NCBI GenBank assembly: GCA_016779205.1
Contig: JADHOC010000005.1
Location: 145,839-209,838 of the forward strand
DNA: 64,000 nt
DNA from: Planctomycetota bacterium
GTDB lineage: Bacteria > Planctomycetota > UBA1135 > GCA-002686595
Direction: 5' to 3'
The stretch's first letter is position 1. Each line of letters opens with the position of its first letter. Positions 8,208 through 17,863 of this stretch are shown piece after piece. A program made the translations under genes and the position numbers. The notes beneath the pieces were generated by a model. The model was not told the origin of the DNA, ran no database searches, and saw only the letters and a program-made list of their open reading frames with translations.

Positions 8208-11200
8208 CGAGTCCACCGGACCCGAGACGCGCGGCGAGGGCGCGGCCCGCGCCACCGAGGGAGCCCTGGCCTTCGTGGCCACGCGGCCCGTGGCGATCTC
8301 CATGCTGATGATCGCCCTCGGGGTCTTCGGCGTGGTCTCCTTCGCCAAGCTGCCGGTCGACCTGCTCCCGGAGATCAGCTACCCCACGCTCACGGTGCGG
8401 ACCTCGTACCCGGGCGCCGCCCCCGAGGACATCGAGGACCGCCTCTCGACCCGGCTCCAGGAGGCCCTGGCCACGCTCCCGAACCTGGTCGAGACCACCT
8501 CCATCAGCCGGGCCGGGACGAGCGACGTGCTGCTCGAGTTCGACTGGGGCACCCAGATGACCTTCGCCGTGCAGGAGGTGCGCGACCGGCTCGATGGGGT
8601 GTTCTTGCCCGCGGAGGCGGACAAGCCGCTCATCCTGCGCTACGACCCCAACCTCGACCCGATCCTGCGCTTCGGCGTCGCGCCCCCCGAGGGCCGCGCG
8701 GGCTCCGACGAGGAGACCTTGATCCGCCTGCGCTGGCTGGCGGAGAACCGGATCAAGCGTGACCTCGAGGGCATCCGCGGCGTCGCCGCCGTCCAGGTCC
8801 GCGGGGGCATGGAGGAGGAGATCCGGGTCCGCGTCGACCCGTTCCGGATGGCCGCGCTGGACCTCGATCCGGCGCTCATCGGCCAGCGGCTGGCGCAGGA
8901 GAACCTCAACGCCTCCGGGGGACAGATCCGCGAGGGGTCCACGGTCTACCTCGTCCGGACCCTCAACGAGTTCCAGGACGTCGAGGAGATCCGCGACCTC
9001 GCCATCGCCCGGGTCGGCAACGCCGTGGTCCGGGTGCGCGACATCGCCACCGTCGACCGCACCCACGCCGAGCGGGAGGTCGTCACCCAGCTCAACGGCC
9101 GCGAGGCCGTGGAGGTCGCCATCTACCGGGAGGCCGGGGCCAACATCGTCGACGTCTCTCGGCGGGTCCGCGAGGCCGTGCTCGGTTCGAAGGAGCAGGC
9201 GGACGTCGCCGCGCGGAACGCCGAGAAGCGCGTCGAGGAGATCGCGTGGTACGAGCGGAGCCAGCTCGACTTCGTGGCGTGGAACCTGAGGGACGAGGCC
9301 AGCATCGAGCTGCTCTCCGACCAGTCCACCTTCATCGCCGACGCCGTGGACGAGGTCAAGCAGTCCGCGATCCTCGGCGCCCTCTTCGCGGTCATCGTGA
9401 TGTGGCTGTTCCTCCGGAAGGTCACCCAGACGCTGATCATCGCCCTGGCGATCCCGATCTCCGTGCTGGTCACGTTCGCGCCGATGTTCCTGCTCGACGT
9501 GTCCCTGAACATCATGTCCCTGGGCGGGCTCGCCCTCGGCGTGGGCATGCTGGTGGACAACGCCATCGTGGTCATCGAGTCCATCGCGCGCTGCAGGGAG
9601 GAGGGTGACCCCCTCGCCCGCGCGGCGGTGCGCGGCGTCACGGAGGTCGCGGGAGCGATCACGGCATCCACGCTGACCACGGTCTCGGTCTTCGCCCCCA
9701 TCGTGTTCGTGAGCGGCATCGCCGGGCAGATCTTCGGTGACCAGGCCGTGACCGTGGTCTCGGCTCTGCTGGTCTCCCTCCTGGTGGCCCTGCTCTTCAT
9801 CCCCATGCTCGCGTCGCGCAAGGCCCTGGCCGGCGTGGAGGTCGAGCTCACGGATGAGGACCGGCGCCGGGGCCCGAGTACCCTGCGCGAGTTCTTCCCC
9901 CCGCGGCCCGGGGCCGCCCTCGGAGAGCGCTTCGCCGGCCTCCTGAGCGGGGTGGTCCTGATGGCCTCCTTCGCCTCGCTCCGCGCCTTGCGAGCCCTGG
10001 GGATCGCGCTCGGCGCCGTGCTCTTCGTGGTGACGTTTCCCATCCGCTTCACCTTCGATATCGCCTGGCGTGCGGTGGCGGGCGCCTACCCCCGGATGCT
10101 CAAGGCGGCCCTCGCCGCCCCGCTCCTGGTGCTGGTGGGCACCGGCGCCCTGGGGTGGCTCGCCACCGACCGCGCCAAGGCCCTCGGCCTGGAGCTCCTG
10201 CCGGAGGTCCACCAGTCCGAGTTCACGGCCTTCCTCTCCCTGCCCGTGGGCACCCCCATCGAGGACTCGGAGGGCGTCTACTCCCAGCTCGAGGAGCGGG
10301 TCCGCGGGCTCGAGCCGGTCAAGGTCACCTCCCTCACCGTGGGCGTGGAGGCCGACACCCTGACCCGAGAGATCGAGGGGGAGCACACCGCCCGCCTGAC
10401 CGTCCGCCTCCAGCCCGGGCTGGGCCCCGCCGACGAGGAGCGCATGATCGCGCGCGTCCGGGCGATGGTCGGCGCCGAGCCCGAGATGGAGGTCGTGGAC
10501 GTTCGCCGCCCGACCCCCTTCGCCCTCGACGCGCCGGTGGCGGTGGAGGTCAAGGGGTGGGACCTCGGCGACCTCGAGGTCGCCGCCAACCAGGTCGCGG
10601 CGCGCCTGGAGGGGATCTCCGGGCTCACCGACATCCGCACCACCGTCCGGCCCGGCTATCCCGAGGCCCTCGTGACGTTCGACCGGGACAAGACCCTCGC
10701 CTACGACCTCGACCTCGCCCAGGTCTCGGGGTTCGTCCGGGACCAGGTGCTGGGGTCGGTCTCGACCCGCTTCATCGAGGGCGACGACAGAATCGACGTG
10801 AGGGTCCGCGGCGACGAGCGCATTCTCGCCTCTCTGGACGACGTGTCGGAGCTGATCGTGAACCCGACGGCGTCGGAGCCGGTCCCGCTCTCAGCGGTGG
10901 CCTCCATCGAGCGGACCCAGGGCCCCGCGGAGATCCGCCGGATCGGCGGTCAGCGCGCGGTGGTCGTCACTGCCGCCAGCACCGGAGACGACGTGGGCGG
11001 CCTCAACGATCGCGTGGAGGAGGCTCTCAACGGCCTGACGCCGCCGCGGGAGGTCTCCATCGGCCTGGGGGGCCAGAAGCGGGAGCTCGACGAGGGCACC
11101 AGGAGCCTCGGCTTCGCCCTGCTCCTCGCGATCTTCCTCGTCTACGTGGTGATGGCCTGCCAGTTCGAATCCCTGGTCCAGCCCTTCGTCATCCTGCTCA

Positions 11201-11646
11201 GCGTCCCCCTCGCCGGGGTCGGCGCCGTGCTGATGCTCGAGGCCCTGTCCGTCCCCCTCTCGGTGGTCGTCTTCATCGGGTTGATCCTGCTGGCTGGGAT
11301 CGTGGTGAACAACGCCATCGTGCTGGTGGACCGCATCAACCAGAAGCGCGCCGAGGGCATGCCCGTCGCCGACGCGATCCTCGAGGCCGGCCGCGCGCGG
11401 CTGCGACCGATCCTCATGACCACGGCGACCACCGTGCTGGGCCTCGTACCCCTCACCGGCTGGCTGGTCGGTCTGCCCGGCCTCGAGCGCTTCATCGGGA
11501 GCGCCGGCGCCGAGCTCCGCGCCCCCATGGCCATCGCGGTCATCGGCGGCCTGCTCAGCTCGACCCTGCTGACGCTGTTCGTCATCCCGGTCATGTACCG
11601 CCTGCTGATCCGTGACCGCGCCGGGGACGCGGCCCCCGCGAGCTGA
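8185..11646 (+). CDS. RND-family efflux pump subunit (first of two)
   Basis: A proton-driven resistance-nodulation-division transporter of the HAE family, 1153 residues. It starts with the typical membrane helix and porter domain (VDLLPEISYPTLTVRTSYPGAAPEDIE). TM4 carries GVGMLVDNAIVVIE, with one Asp where AcrB has two, and TM10 carries VNNAIVLVDRINQ. Two internal repeats, each of six membrane helices plus a large periplasmic loop, can be followed. Between the repeats (about residues 565-660) is an added hydrophobic stretch with extra helices (LSGVVLMASFASL, GIALGAVLFVVTFPI) that AcrB lacks. The ATG at 8185 overlaps the adaptor gene; ATGs at 8197 and 8200 are alternatives. Substrate unknown. 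Confidence 0.93.
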   Translation: MSRPMMPDESTGPETRGEGAARATEGALAFVATRPVAISMLMIALGVFGVVSFAKLPVDLLPEISYPTLTVRTSYPGAAPEDIEDRLSTRLQEALATLPNLVETTSISRAGTSDVLLEFDWGTQMTFAVQEVRDRLDGVFLPAEADKPLILRYDPNLDPILRFGVAPPEGRAGSDEETLIRLRWLAENRIKRDLEGIRGVAAVQVRGGMEEEIRVRVDPFRMAALDLDPALIGQRLAQENLNASGGQIREGSTVYLVRTLNEFQDVEEIRDLAIARVGNAVVRVRDIATVDRTHAEREVVTQLNGREAVEVAIYREAGANIVDVSRRVREAVLGSKEQADVAARNAEKRVEEIAWYERSQLDFVAWNLRDEASIELLSDQSTFIADAVDEVKQSAILGALFAVIVMWLFLRKVTQTLIIALAIPISVLVTFAPMFLLDVSLNIMSLGGLALGVGMLVDNAIVVIESIARCREEGDPLARAAVRGVTEVAGAITASTLTTVSVFAPIVFVSGIAGQIFGDQAVTVVSALLVSLLVALLFIPMLASRKALAGVEVELTDEDRRRGPSTLREFFPPRPGAALGERFAGLLSGVVLMASFASLRALRALGIALGAVLFVVTFPIRFTFDIAWRAVAGAYPRMLKAALAAPLLVLVGTGALGWLATDRAKALGLELLPEVHQSEFTAFLSLPVGTPIEDSEGVYSQLEERVRGLEPVKVTSLTVGVEADTLTREIEGEHTARLTVRLQPGLGPADEERMIARVRAMVGAEPEMEVVDVRRPTPFALDAPVAVEVKGWDLGDLEVAANQVAARLEGISGLTDIRTTVRPGYPEALVTFDRDKTLAYDLDLAQVSGFVRDQVLGSVSTRFIEGDDRIDVRVRGDERILASLDDVSELIVNPTASEPVPLSAVASIERTQGPAEIRRIGGQRAVVVTAASTGDDVGGLNDRVEEALNGLTPPREVSIGLGGQKRELDEGTRSLGFALLLAIFLVYVVMACQFESLVQPFVILLSVPLAGVGAVLMLEALSVPLSVVVFIGLILLAGIVVNNAIVLVDRINQKRAEGMPVADAILEAGRARLRPILMTTATTVLGLVPLTGWLVGLPGLERFIGSAGAELRAPMAIAVIGGLLSSTLLTLFVIPVMYRLLIRDRAGDAAPAS

Positions 11647-11665
11647 CCGCTCGGACGCCTCGGCC

Positions 11666-14600
11666 ATGGACCACCGCGAGCAGAAGGGCTTCTTCGGCCT
11701 CACCGTGTCACGCCCCATCGCCATGGGCGTGCTGTTCGTGACGCTGGTCCTCGTGGGCGTCATCGCCTACGGGCGGATCCCCCTGCAGTTCCTACCCGGG
11801 GGGCTCTCGGGGACCCGGTTCACGATCTTCGTCCCCAACCCCGGCGCCAACGCCCAGGAGAACGTCGACAAGGTCGCGCGCGTCCTGGAGGAGCAGTTCC
11901 GGACGCTGTCGGGGATCGACGAGATCTCCTCCAGCTCCTCCAACGACCAGGTCCGCTTCCGGGTCAAGTTCAACGGCGAGGCGGAGACCGAGCTCGCCAA
12001 GGCGGAGCTCCGCGACCGCATCGAGCGGGCCAGGCCGGACCTCCCGGACACCGTGGAGCAGGTCTGGATCTGGGCCAGCGACGACGGCGACCTCCCGATC
12101 ATGTGGTTCGCCGCGGTCGCAGACGACCGCTCGGACAACGCTGCGGTGCTGGTGGACAAGTACGTCCAGAAGGGGCTCGAGGCCGTGGACGGCGTGAGCC
12201 GAGTCAGCATCTTCGGGCTGCTGGACGACTCCATCCGGATCTTCCTCGACGAGGACAAGGTAGCCGCCGCCCGCCTCGACCTCACGAAGCTGGTCCAGGG
12301 GCTCGCGTCCGACAACTTCGCCGAGCCGCTGGGCGAGGTGAGCGAGGGCGGCAAGGAGTTCCTCCTGCGCTCCGACATGCGCTTCAAGGACCTCGACGAC
12401 ATCCGCGAGTATCCGGTGCGTCCCGGGCTGCGGGTCAAGGACATCGCCACCGTCGAGCGGGTCAACTCGGTGCGAGACCAGATCACGCGCATCGACGGCG
12501 GGTACGCCTACTACGGCCTCGTGCAGAAGGAGGGGAACGCCAACGTCGTGGAGGTGGGGCGTGCCCTCGAGGCGAAGATGGCAGAGATCCAGGAGGACCC
12601 GCGGGTCTCCGGGAAGATCTCGACCACGGTCTTCTTCAACCAGGCCGACTTCATCGAGAGCTCGATCGAGCGGCTCGAGAGCACGGCGGTCCAGGGGGGC
12701 GGGCTCGCCATCCTCGTGCTGTTCATGTTCCTGCGCAGGGCGCGCATGACCCTGTGCGTGGCCCTCTGTATTCCGGTCTCCGCGCTGCTCGCCATCGCCT
12801 TCGAGGCCGCCCGTGGCGGGTCCTTCAACGTGCTGACCATGACGGGCCTCACGCTCGGGATCGGGATGCTCGTGGACAACGCCGTGGTGGTCATCGAGAG
12901 CGTCGCGCGCCAGCGAGATATGGGGCGCTCGCCGCGCGCGGCGGCCGTGCTCGGCGCCCGCGACGTCGGCCTCGCGGTCGGGCTCGCGACGATGACCTCG
13001 GTGGTGGTGTTCCTCCCGCTCATCTTCATGGGCGGTCAGCGCATCAGCATCATGCTCCAGGCCATGGGTGTGCCGCTGTGCGCGTCGCTCGTCTTCAGCC
13101 TGCTCATCGCCCTCGTCTTCATCCCCACCGCCTCGGCCCGCACCCTCGGGGATCGGCCCGCCTGGGCCGAGCGCCTCGGGCGCATCCTTGCTCCCGTGGC
13201 GGCCCTCCCCACCCGCCTCGTGGCCCTCGTCATCGGCTCCGTGCGGTTCCTGTGGTACTGGACCCTTCGGGCCATGCACGCCGTCGAGCGCGTCACCCTC
13301 CGGGTCCTGGCGAGCCCGCTGCGCTGGCCCCTGGCCGCCGGCGCCGCGTATCTGGCCTACGCCCAGGTCACGGCCTCGTCCGACGCGGTCGCCGCGGGCC
13401 AGCGCCTGGTCGCCCTCGACGTGCCGCGCTCCATGAGCGGCGCCCTCGTGGGGGCGGCGCTCCCCGCGGGGCTGGCCTGCGGCGTCTTCCTGCTGCTCAC
13501 CCTCGCGGTGGTCCCCGCGCTCCAGTGCAGGGGGCAACGCCCCCCGGCGCGCCCCTCGACCTTCGTGCCCGTTGGCACCTCGATCGTCGCCTGGGCCCAG
13601 TCGCTCAACCGCTCGCTCCTCTCCTGGACCCTCCAGCACCGCTGGCAGGCGGGCCTGCTCTCCGTGGCAGCGCTCCTCTCCATCGTGATCCCCTGGGGGA
13701 ACACGTCGGTCACCGCCTTCGGAGAGGACGAGGACACCAGCCGACTCTCCTTCTGGGTGGACCTGGAGGACAACTTCACCCTCGCAGAGGCCAGCGACGA
13801 GATCGGCCTCTACGAGGAGTTCGTGGAGGGCTACAAGGAGCAGTTCGGCTTCCGCAACATCATCGCCCGCTTCGACCCGGGCGGCGGCGAGGTCGAGATG
13901 CGCTGGCCCGAACGCATCGCCCCCGACCAGCTGGACCTCTACCGGGCGCGGATCCGCCGCGAGCTCCCGCGGCAGGCGGGGCACCGCGTGTACTTCCGCG
14001 ACAAGGCCGACGTGAGCGACTCGTCCAAGCAGTTCGTCAGCTTCGAGCTGCGCGGTCCCGACCCCGATCGCCTGCGGGAGCTCTCGGCCGAGGCCATCGC
14101 CGTCCTCGAGCGCGTGCCCGGACTGGAGGATGTCTCCGTCACGAGCGAGGACGCCCCCGACCAGCTGCTGCTCGACGTGGACGGCGACACCGCGTTCTCC
14201 TACGGGGTGTCCTCCAACGCCGCCCTGCAGAACGTGTCCTGGGCCCTGCGGGGCGCCCAGCTCCCGCGGTTCCAGGAGCAGGACCGCGAGGTCCCGATGA
14301 TGATCGAGTACGACGACACGGTTTCCGCGGGCCTGAACACCCTGCGCGACCTGTCGATCTGGGGCAGCCAGGGGGAGGTCGCGCTGGCGACCTTCACCGA
14401 CGTCCGGTTCCAGCCGGCTCCGTCTCGCATCTCCCGCAAGAACGGGCAGATCAGCGAGGCCATCACCGCCCGGCTGGCGGATCCGGCGCGCCAGTCCGAG
14501 CTGGTCCGCGCGGGCTACGCCGCCCTGGAGGGCCTCGACCTGCCCCGCGGCTACGAGCTCGGGCGGGACACGAGCGTGGTGGTGCAGGGGATGCAGGAGA

Positions 14601-15196
14601 TGCGCGACCTGCAGAACGCCATGCTCCTCTCGGTCGTGCTCGTCTTCCTGCTCATGGGGATCCTGTTCGAGTCGCTGCTGCTCCCGCTCAGCGTGCTGAC
14701 CACGATCCCCTTCGCGGTGCTCGGGGCGTTCTGGACGCTATTCGCCTCGGGCACGCCGATGGACTCCATCGGCTGGATCGGGATCATCATCCTCGTCGGC
14801 GTCGTCGTGAACAACGGCATCGTCCTGATCGACAAGATCCACCGGCTCCGGATCGACGAGGGCTTCAGCCGCCAGGACGCGGTCATCGAGGGCGCCGGCG
14901 CGCGCGTGCGGCCCATCCTCATGACCGCCCTGACCACCGTGGTGGGCCTGCTCCCGATGGCGCTCGGGGATGCCCCGCCCCAGGGCATCGACTACCGGGC
15001 CCTCTCCACCTGCGTGGCCGGCGGCCTCGCGATCTGCACCTTCTTCACGCTCTGGGTCGTCCCGCTCGCCTACACCGTCATCGACGACCTCGCCCTGACC
15101 CTGGGCTGGCTCGGGCGCCGCTCCTTCGCCCGCAAGCGCACGCGCAGCGGCGGCGAGCCGCCGCGGCCGGCGCTCGCGAGCCCCCGGGACGCGTGA
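11666..15196 (+). CDS. RND-family efflux pump subunit (second of two)
   Basis: A second RND transporter, 1176 residues from the ATG at 11666. The in-frame GTG at 11612 lies inside the previous gene and is less likely. N-terminal helix GVLFVTLVLVGVIAYGRIPLQFLPGG, TM4 LTLGIGMLVDNAVVVIES and TM10 VVVNNGIVLIDKIHR are clear. It is not a recent copy of its neighbour, since sequence outside the motifs differs widely. It also carries an enlarged central hydrophobic insertion (about residues 515-660). Two consecutive, divergent RND subunits after one adaptor suggest a heteromeric pump of the MdtBC kind (inference). No outer-membrane channel gene is adjacent. The gap to the first pump is 19 nt, so they share an operon. 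Confidence 0.92.
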   Translation: MDHREQKGFFGLTVSRPIAMGVLFVTLVLVGVIAYGRIPLQFLPGGLSGTRFTIFVPNPGANAQENVDKVARVLEEQFRTLSGIDEISSSSSNDQVRFRVKFNGEAETELAKAELRDRIERARPDLPDTVEQVWIWASDDGDLPIMWFAAVADDRSDNAAVLVDKYVQKGLEAVDGVSRVSIFGLLDDSIRIFLDEDKVAAARLDLTKLVQGLASDNFAEPLGEVSEGGKEFLLRSDMRFKDLDDIREYPVRPGLRVKDIATVERVNSVRDQITRIDGGYAYYGLVQKEGNANVVEVGRALEAKMAEIQEDPRVSGKISTTVFFNQADFIESSIERLESTAVQGGGLAILVLFMFLRRARMTLCVALCIPVSALLAIAFEAARGGSFNVLTMTGLTLGIGMLVDNAVVVIESVARQRDMGRSPRAAAVLGARDVGLAVGLATMTSVVVFLPLIFMGGQRISIMLQAMGVPLCASLVFSLLIALVFIPTASARTLGDRPAWAERLGRILAPVAALPTRLVALVIGSVRFLWYWTLRAMHAVERVTLRVLASPLRWPLAAGAAYLAYAQVTASSDAVAAGQRLVALDVPRSMSGALVGAALPAGLACGVFLLLTLAVVPALQCRGQRPPARPSTFVPVGTSIVAWAQSLNRSLLSWTLQHRWQAGLLSVAALLSIVIPWGNTSVTAFGEDEDTSRLSFWVDLEDNFTLAEASDEIGLYEEFVEGYKEQFGFRNIIARFDPGGGEVEMRWPERIAPDQLDLYRARIRRELPRQAGHRVYFRDKADVSDSSKQFVSFELRGPDPDRLRELSAEAIAVLERVPGLEDVSVTSEDAPDQLLLDVDGDTAFSYGVSSNAALQNVSWALRGAQLPRFQEQDREVPMMIEYDDTVSAGLNTLRDLSIWGSQGEVALATFTDVRFQPAPSRISRKNGQISEAITARLADPARQSELVRAGYAALEGLDLPRGYELGRDTSVVVQGMQEMRDLQNAMLLSVVLVFLLMGILFESLLLPLSVLTTIPFAVLGAFWTLFASGTPMDSIGWIGIIILVGVVVNNGIVLIDKIHRLRIDEGFSRQDAVIEGAGARVRPILMTALTTVVGLLPMALGDAPPQGIDYRALSTCVAGGLAICTFFTLWVVPLAYTVIDDLALTLGWLGRRSFARKRTRSGGEPPRPALASPRDA

Positions 15197-15263
15197 CCGG
15201 CGGGCGCCCCGCCTCGTGAGCGGACAACCGGGGGACCGAGGTGCGGGCGGCGGCCGCCGGGCG

Positions 15264-15269
15264 TACACT
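15264..15269 (+). promoter_or_regulatory. Possible -10 element for ribH-nusB-ftsY
   Basis: TACACT lies 50 nt before the ribH ATG, in the 123-nt gap after the RND operon, and is identical to the -10 hexamer of the promoter at 4496-4525. No -35 consensus is visible. The leader would be about 44 nt. Confidence 0.3.
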
Positions 15270-15319
15270 CTCCGCCCGTCTCCCCCGGCTCTTTCTCCTC
15301 CCCCACCCCGCCCCTCACG

Positions 15320-15844
15320 ATGGCACTCGATCCCAAGAGCGCTGCTCGCGATCTGATCCAGCGCCCCGGCGTACGTATCGGCGTCGCGATCTCACGTTTC
15401 CACGAGGACCTCACCGGCGCCATGCTGCGCTCGGCCGAGGCTGAGCTCCGCGCGGCGGGCATGGAGGAGGACGGCCTGCGGGTCGTCTGGGTCCCCGGCG
15501 CCTTCGAGCTCCCGCTCGTGGCGAGGCGGCTCGCGCGGCGTGAGGACGTGGACGCCGTCCTCTGCTTCGGGCTGGTGCTCACCGGCGAGACCACCCACGA
15601 CCACTGGGTCGCCATGGGTGCCACCCAGGGCATCACGTTGGCCTCCCTGGAGACCGACACCCCGATCCACTTCGGGGTCCTCACCTGCCAGAACCTGGAG
15701 CAGGCCAGGGCTCGGGCCCTCCCCGCCGACGAGGGGGGCGCCGAGGACAAGGGCCGAGAGGTGGCGCGCGCCGCGCTCGTGACCCTCGCCGCGCTGGATG
15801 AGGCCAGCGCGGGGACCGACGACCGACGGCCGGCCGGCTTCTGA
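15320..15844 (+). CDS. ribH: 6,7-dimethyl-8-ribityllumazine synthase (riboflavin biosynthesis)
   Basis: RibH condenses 5-amino-6-ribitylaminouracil with 3,4-dihydroxy-2-butanone 4-phosphate, the penultimate riboflavin step. The 174 residues show the family landmarks: GVAISRFHEDLTGAML at the N-terminus, the substrate motif WVPGAFELPLVARRLA, the catalytic stretch GLVLTGETTHDHW with its His near residue 93, and PIHFGVLTCQNLEQARAR. The C-terminus runs about 15-20 residues beyond common lumazine synthases and is Ala/Asp rich. ribH next to nusB is a common bacterial arrangement, which supports the call. Other rib genes are not in the window. Confidence 0.95.
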   Translation: MALDPKSAARDLIQRPGVRIGVAISRFHEDLTGAMLRSAEAELRAAGMEEDGLRVVWVPGAFELPLVARRLARREDVDAVLCFGLVLTGETTHDHWVAMGATQGITLASLETDTPIHFGVLTCQNLEQARARALPADEGGAEDKGREVARAALVTLAALDEASAGTDDRRPAGF

Positions 15845-15863
15845 TCCACCCGCGCTCCGACAA

Positions 15864-16286
15864 TTGAAGAAACGCACTCGCTCCAGAGAGCTCGCGCTCC
15901 AGTTCCTCTACCAGGTGGACCTCCTGGGCCCGGAGAAGCTGAAGGACCTGACCGGCTTCCTCCAGGAGCAGGCCGAGGGCGGCGACGCCGAGACCACGCG
16001 CTACGCCCGCCTCCTGGTGGAGGGGACGGTCGACGCGACCCCCGAGCTGGACGCGGAGATTCAGTTCGTCGCACAGAACTGGCAGGTGGACCGCATGGCG
16101 GTCATCGACCGCAACGTGCTCCGCATGGCTGCGTTCGAGATCCTGCACTGCGACGAGATCCCGCCGAAGGTGGCCATCAACGAGGGGATCGAGCTCGGCA
16201 AGCGCTTCTCCACCCAGAACTCCGGCGCGTTCATCAACGGCATCCTCGACAAGATCAAGAACCGCGCCGCCGAGGAGGAGCGCTGA
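15864..16286 (+). CDS. nusB: Transcription antitermination factor NusB
   Basis: NusB pairs with NusE/S10 on boxA RNA to support antitermination of rRNA operons. Family signatures are KKRTRSRELALQFLYQVDL at the N-terminus, DRMAVIDRNVLRMAAFEIL in the middle and KVAINEGIELGKRFSTQNSGAFINGILDKI near the end. The upstream ATG at 15798 would overlap ribH by 47 nt and add a Pro-rich, non-conserved tail. I therefore prefer the TTG at 15864, which starts exactly where homology begins and gives 140 residues, a typical length. It lies 19 nt after ribH and 1 nt before ftsY, so it sits inside the operon. Confidence 0.93.
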   Translation: MKKRTRSRELALQFLYQVDLLGPEKLKDLTGFLQEQAEGGDAETTRYARLLVEGTVDATPELDAEIQFVAQNWQVDRMAVIDRNVLRMAAFEILHCDEIPPKVAINEGIELGKRFSTQNSGAFINGILDKIKNRAAEEER

Positions 16287-16287
16287 G

Positions 16288-17217
16288 ATGGGCCTGCTCG
16301 ATCGATTCAAGCAGCGGCTCTCCAAGACCCGCGACGCGATCTCCGACGGCATCTCCGGCCTCTTCCGGGGCGGCCGCGCCATCGACCAGCAGCTCCTCGA
16401 CGAGCTGGAGGAGCTCCTGTACACGAGCGACCTCGGCTCCATCGCTTCGGACCTCACCGCCGAGCTGGCACGGCTCCACAAGCGCGGGGAGCTCAAGGGC
16501 GAGGAGGACGTCCGGGCGGCGATGCGCGGCAAGCTCCTGGAGATCCTCGGGGACTGCGCCCGGCCCGAGCCGGACTTCACCGAGAAGCCCACCGTGATCC
16601 TCATCGTGGGGGTCAACGGGTCCGGGAAGACCACCTCCATCGCCAAGCTGGCCCACCGCTTCCAGGGGCAGGGCAAGACCGTCATCCTCGGCGCGGGTGA
16701 CACGTTCCGCGCCGCGGCTGCCGACCAGCTCGAGGTCTGGGCGGAGCGCAACGGCGCGGCCATCGTCCGCCAGCACAGCGACAACGCTGACCCCGCCGCC
16801 GTGGCCTTCGACACCTGCGCCGCGGCCGAGGCCCGGGGCGTGGACGTGGCGATCATCGACACCGCCGGGCGGCTGCACACCCAGTCGAACCTGATGCAGG
16901 AGCTCGAGAAGGTGCGGCGGGTGATCGGCAAGAAGATCGAGGGGGCCCCCCACGAGACGTGGCTCGTGATCGACGGGACCAACGGGCAGAACGCCATCCG
17001 CCAGGCCAAGGAGTTCACTCGCTCGGTGGAGGTCACCGGCCTCATCGTCGCCAAGCTCGACGGCACCGCCCGCGGCGGCGCGATCTTCGGCATCCACCGC
17101 GAGCTCGGGCTCCCGGTCCGCTACATCGGCACCGGGGAGTCCATGGAGCTCATGGAGCGCTTTGACCCCGAGGCCTTCGTGGACGCGATCGTGACGCGGA
17201 CCGTCGGCTCGGCCTGA
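16288..17217 (+). CDS. ftsY: Signal recognition particle receptor FtsY
   Basis: FtsY is the SRP-GTPase receptor that docks ribosome-nascent chain complexes at the inner membrane. The 309 residues cover a short N-terminal helix bundle and the NG domain without the long acidic A domain of E. coli, as in many bacteria. Motifs: P-loop GVNGSGKTT (108-116), DTFRAAAADQLEVW, G3 DTAGRLHTQSNLMQEL (from about 191), and AKLDGTARGGAIF for guanine recognition, where AKLD replaces the usual TKLD. GTGE follows near the C-terminus. GATG directly follows the nusB stop, so translation is coupled. Confidence 0.97.
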   Translation: MGLLDRFKQRLSKTRDAISDGISGLFRGGRAIDQQLLDELEELLYTSDLGSIASDLTAELARLHKRGELKGEEDVRAAMRGKLLEILGDCARPEPDFTEKPTVILIVGVNGSGKTTSIAKLAHRFQGQGKTVILGAGDTFRAAAADQLEVWAERNGAAIVRQHSDNADPAAVAFDTCAAAEARGVDVAIIDTAGRLHTQSNLMQELEKVRRVIGKKIEGAPHETWLVIDGTNGQNAIRQAKEFTRSVEVTGLIVAKLDGTARGGAIFGIHRELGLPVRYIGTGESMELMERFDPEAFVDAIVTRTVGSA

Positions 17218-17222
17218 GCCGG

Positions 17223-17241
17223 CCCGGGGACGCGCCCCGGG
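17223..17241. terminator. Short GC hairpin between convergent genes
   Basis: CCCGGGG-ACGCG-CCCCGGG begins 6 nt after the ftsY stop and lies just before the convergent gene ending at 17255. It is symmetrical and could end both transcripts. There is no T-run, as with the other hairpins here. Confidence 0.45.
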
Positions 17242-17254
17242 ACATGCCCGCCCG

Positions 17255-17863
17255 TCAGGGCCGCGCCCCTCCGCGGGGCGCTCCGAATAGGTCTCGCTGC
17301 GTCGCGACCAGCACGGCGAAGCCCATGGCCCCGATGATCGTGAAGACGATCCACAGGGTCCGGCTGATCGCGCGCGCCGCCGTGAAGTTTCTGGACGGCT
17401 GGCCGCTCAGGAACGGCACCGCCTCGCCCCCTCCATCTCCCCCTGCGAGGACCTCGAACTCGACGGTGAGGGGATGCTCCCAGGAGAGCCAGAGGGCGCC
17501 GAAGCCCACGAGCCCGTCGGGATCCGCGCTGGCGACCACCCGCTCACCATCCACGAGCGCCGCCAGCAGAACGGCACCGCCCTCGGAGCGATACTCCGCC
17601 CGGGCGGCGATCTCTGCCCCCGGCTGCGCTCGAACCCAGAGCCGCGGCTGCCGCTGCTCGCCGGGCCAGGCCGACTCGACGCGCGACCCGCCCAGGTCCA
17701 GCGTCCAGCTCACCGGCTCCCCTGCCTGGAGCGCGAAGGGCTCCCCCACCACCTGCCGGAGCGCCTCCCGCTCCAACCGGGCGTTGGAGACGTTGAGGAG
17801 GAAGACGAACGTGAGCAGGGAGAGGCCCACGGTCAGGAGCGCGAGGAAGCGGAAGGCGACCAT
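17255..17863 (-). CDS. Two-helix membrane protein with extracytoplasmic domain, unknown function
   Basis: 202 residues from the ATG at 17863; a much longer frame upstream is antisense shadow of the polymerase gene. An N-terminal helix (about 4-24, FRFLALLTVGLSLLTFVFLL) and a C-terminal helix (about 167-188, TLWIVFTIIGAMGFAVLVA) flank a beta-rich, polar domain of about 140 residues that should face the periplasm. It ends in a short basic tail. I do not recognise the domain. It is divergent from the O-antigen polymerase-like gene across 153 nt and convergent with ftsY, so it is probably monocistronic. Confidence 0.75.
   Translation of the reverse strand: MVAFRFLALLTVGLSLLTFVFLLNVSNARLEREALRQVVGEPFALQAGEPVSWTLDLGGSRVESAWPGEQRQPRLWVRAQPGAEIAARAEYRSEGGAVLLAALVDGERVVASADPDGLVGFGALWLSWEHPLTVEFEVLAGGDGGGEAVPFLSGQPSRNFTAARAISRTLWIVFTIIGAMGFAVLVATQRDLFGAPRGGARP

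Noticed and set aside
8041..10386. 781-residue minus-strand frame opposite the first RND pump
   Set aside because: Low-complexity composition (Gly, His, Asp, Glu, Arg) with no domain; the plus strand encodes a complete RND protein.
11792..13984. 730-residue minus-strand frame opposite the second RND pump
   Set aside because: Same shadow composition; no hydrophobic or domain pattern of its own.
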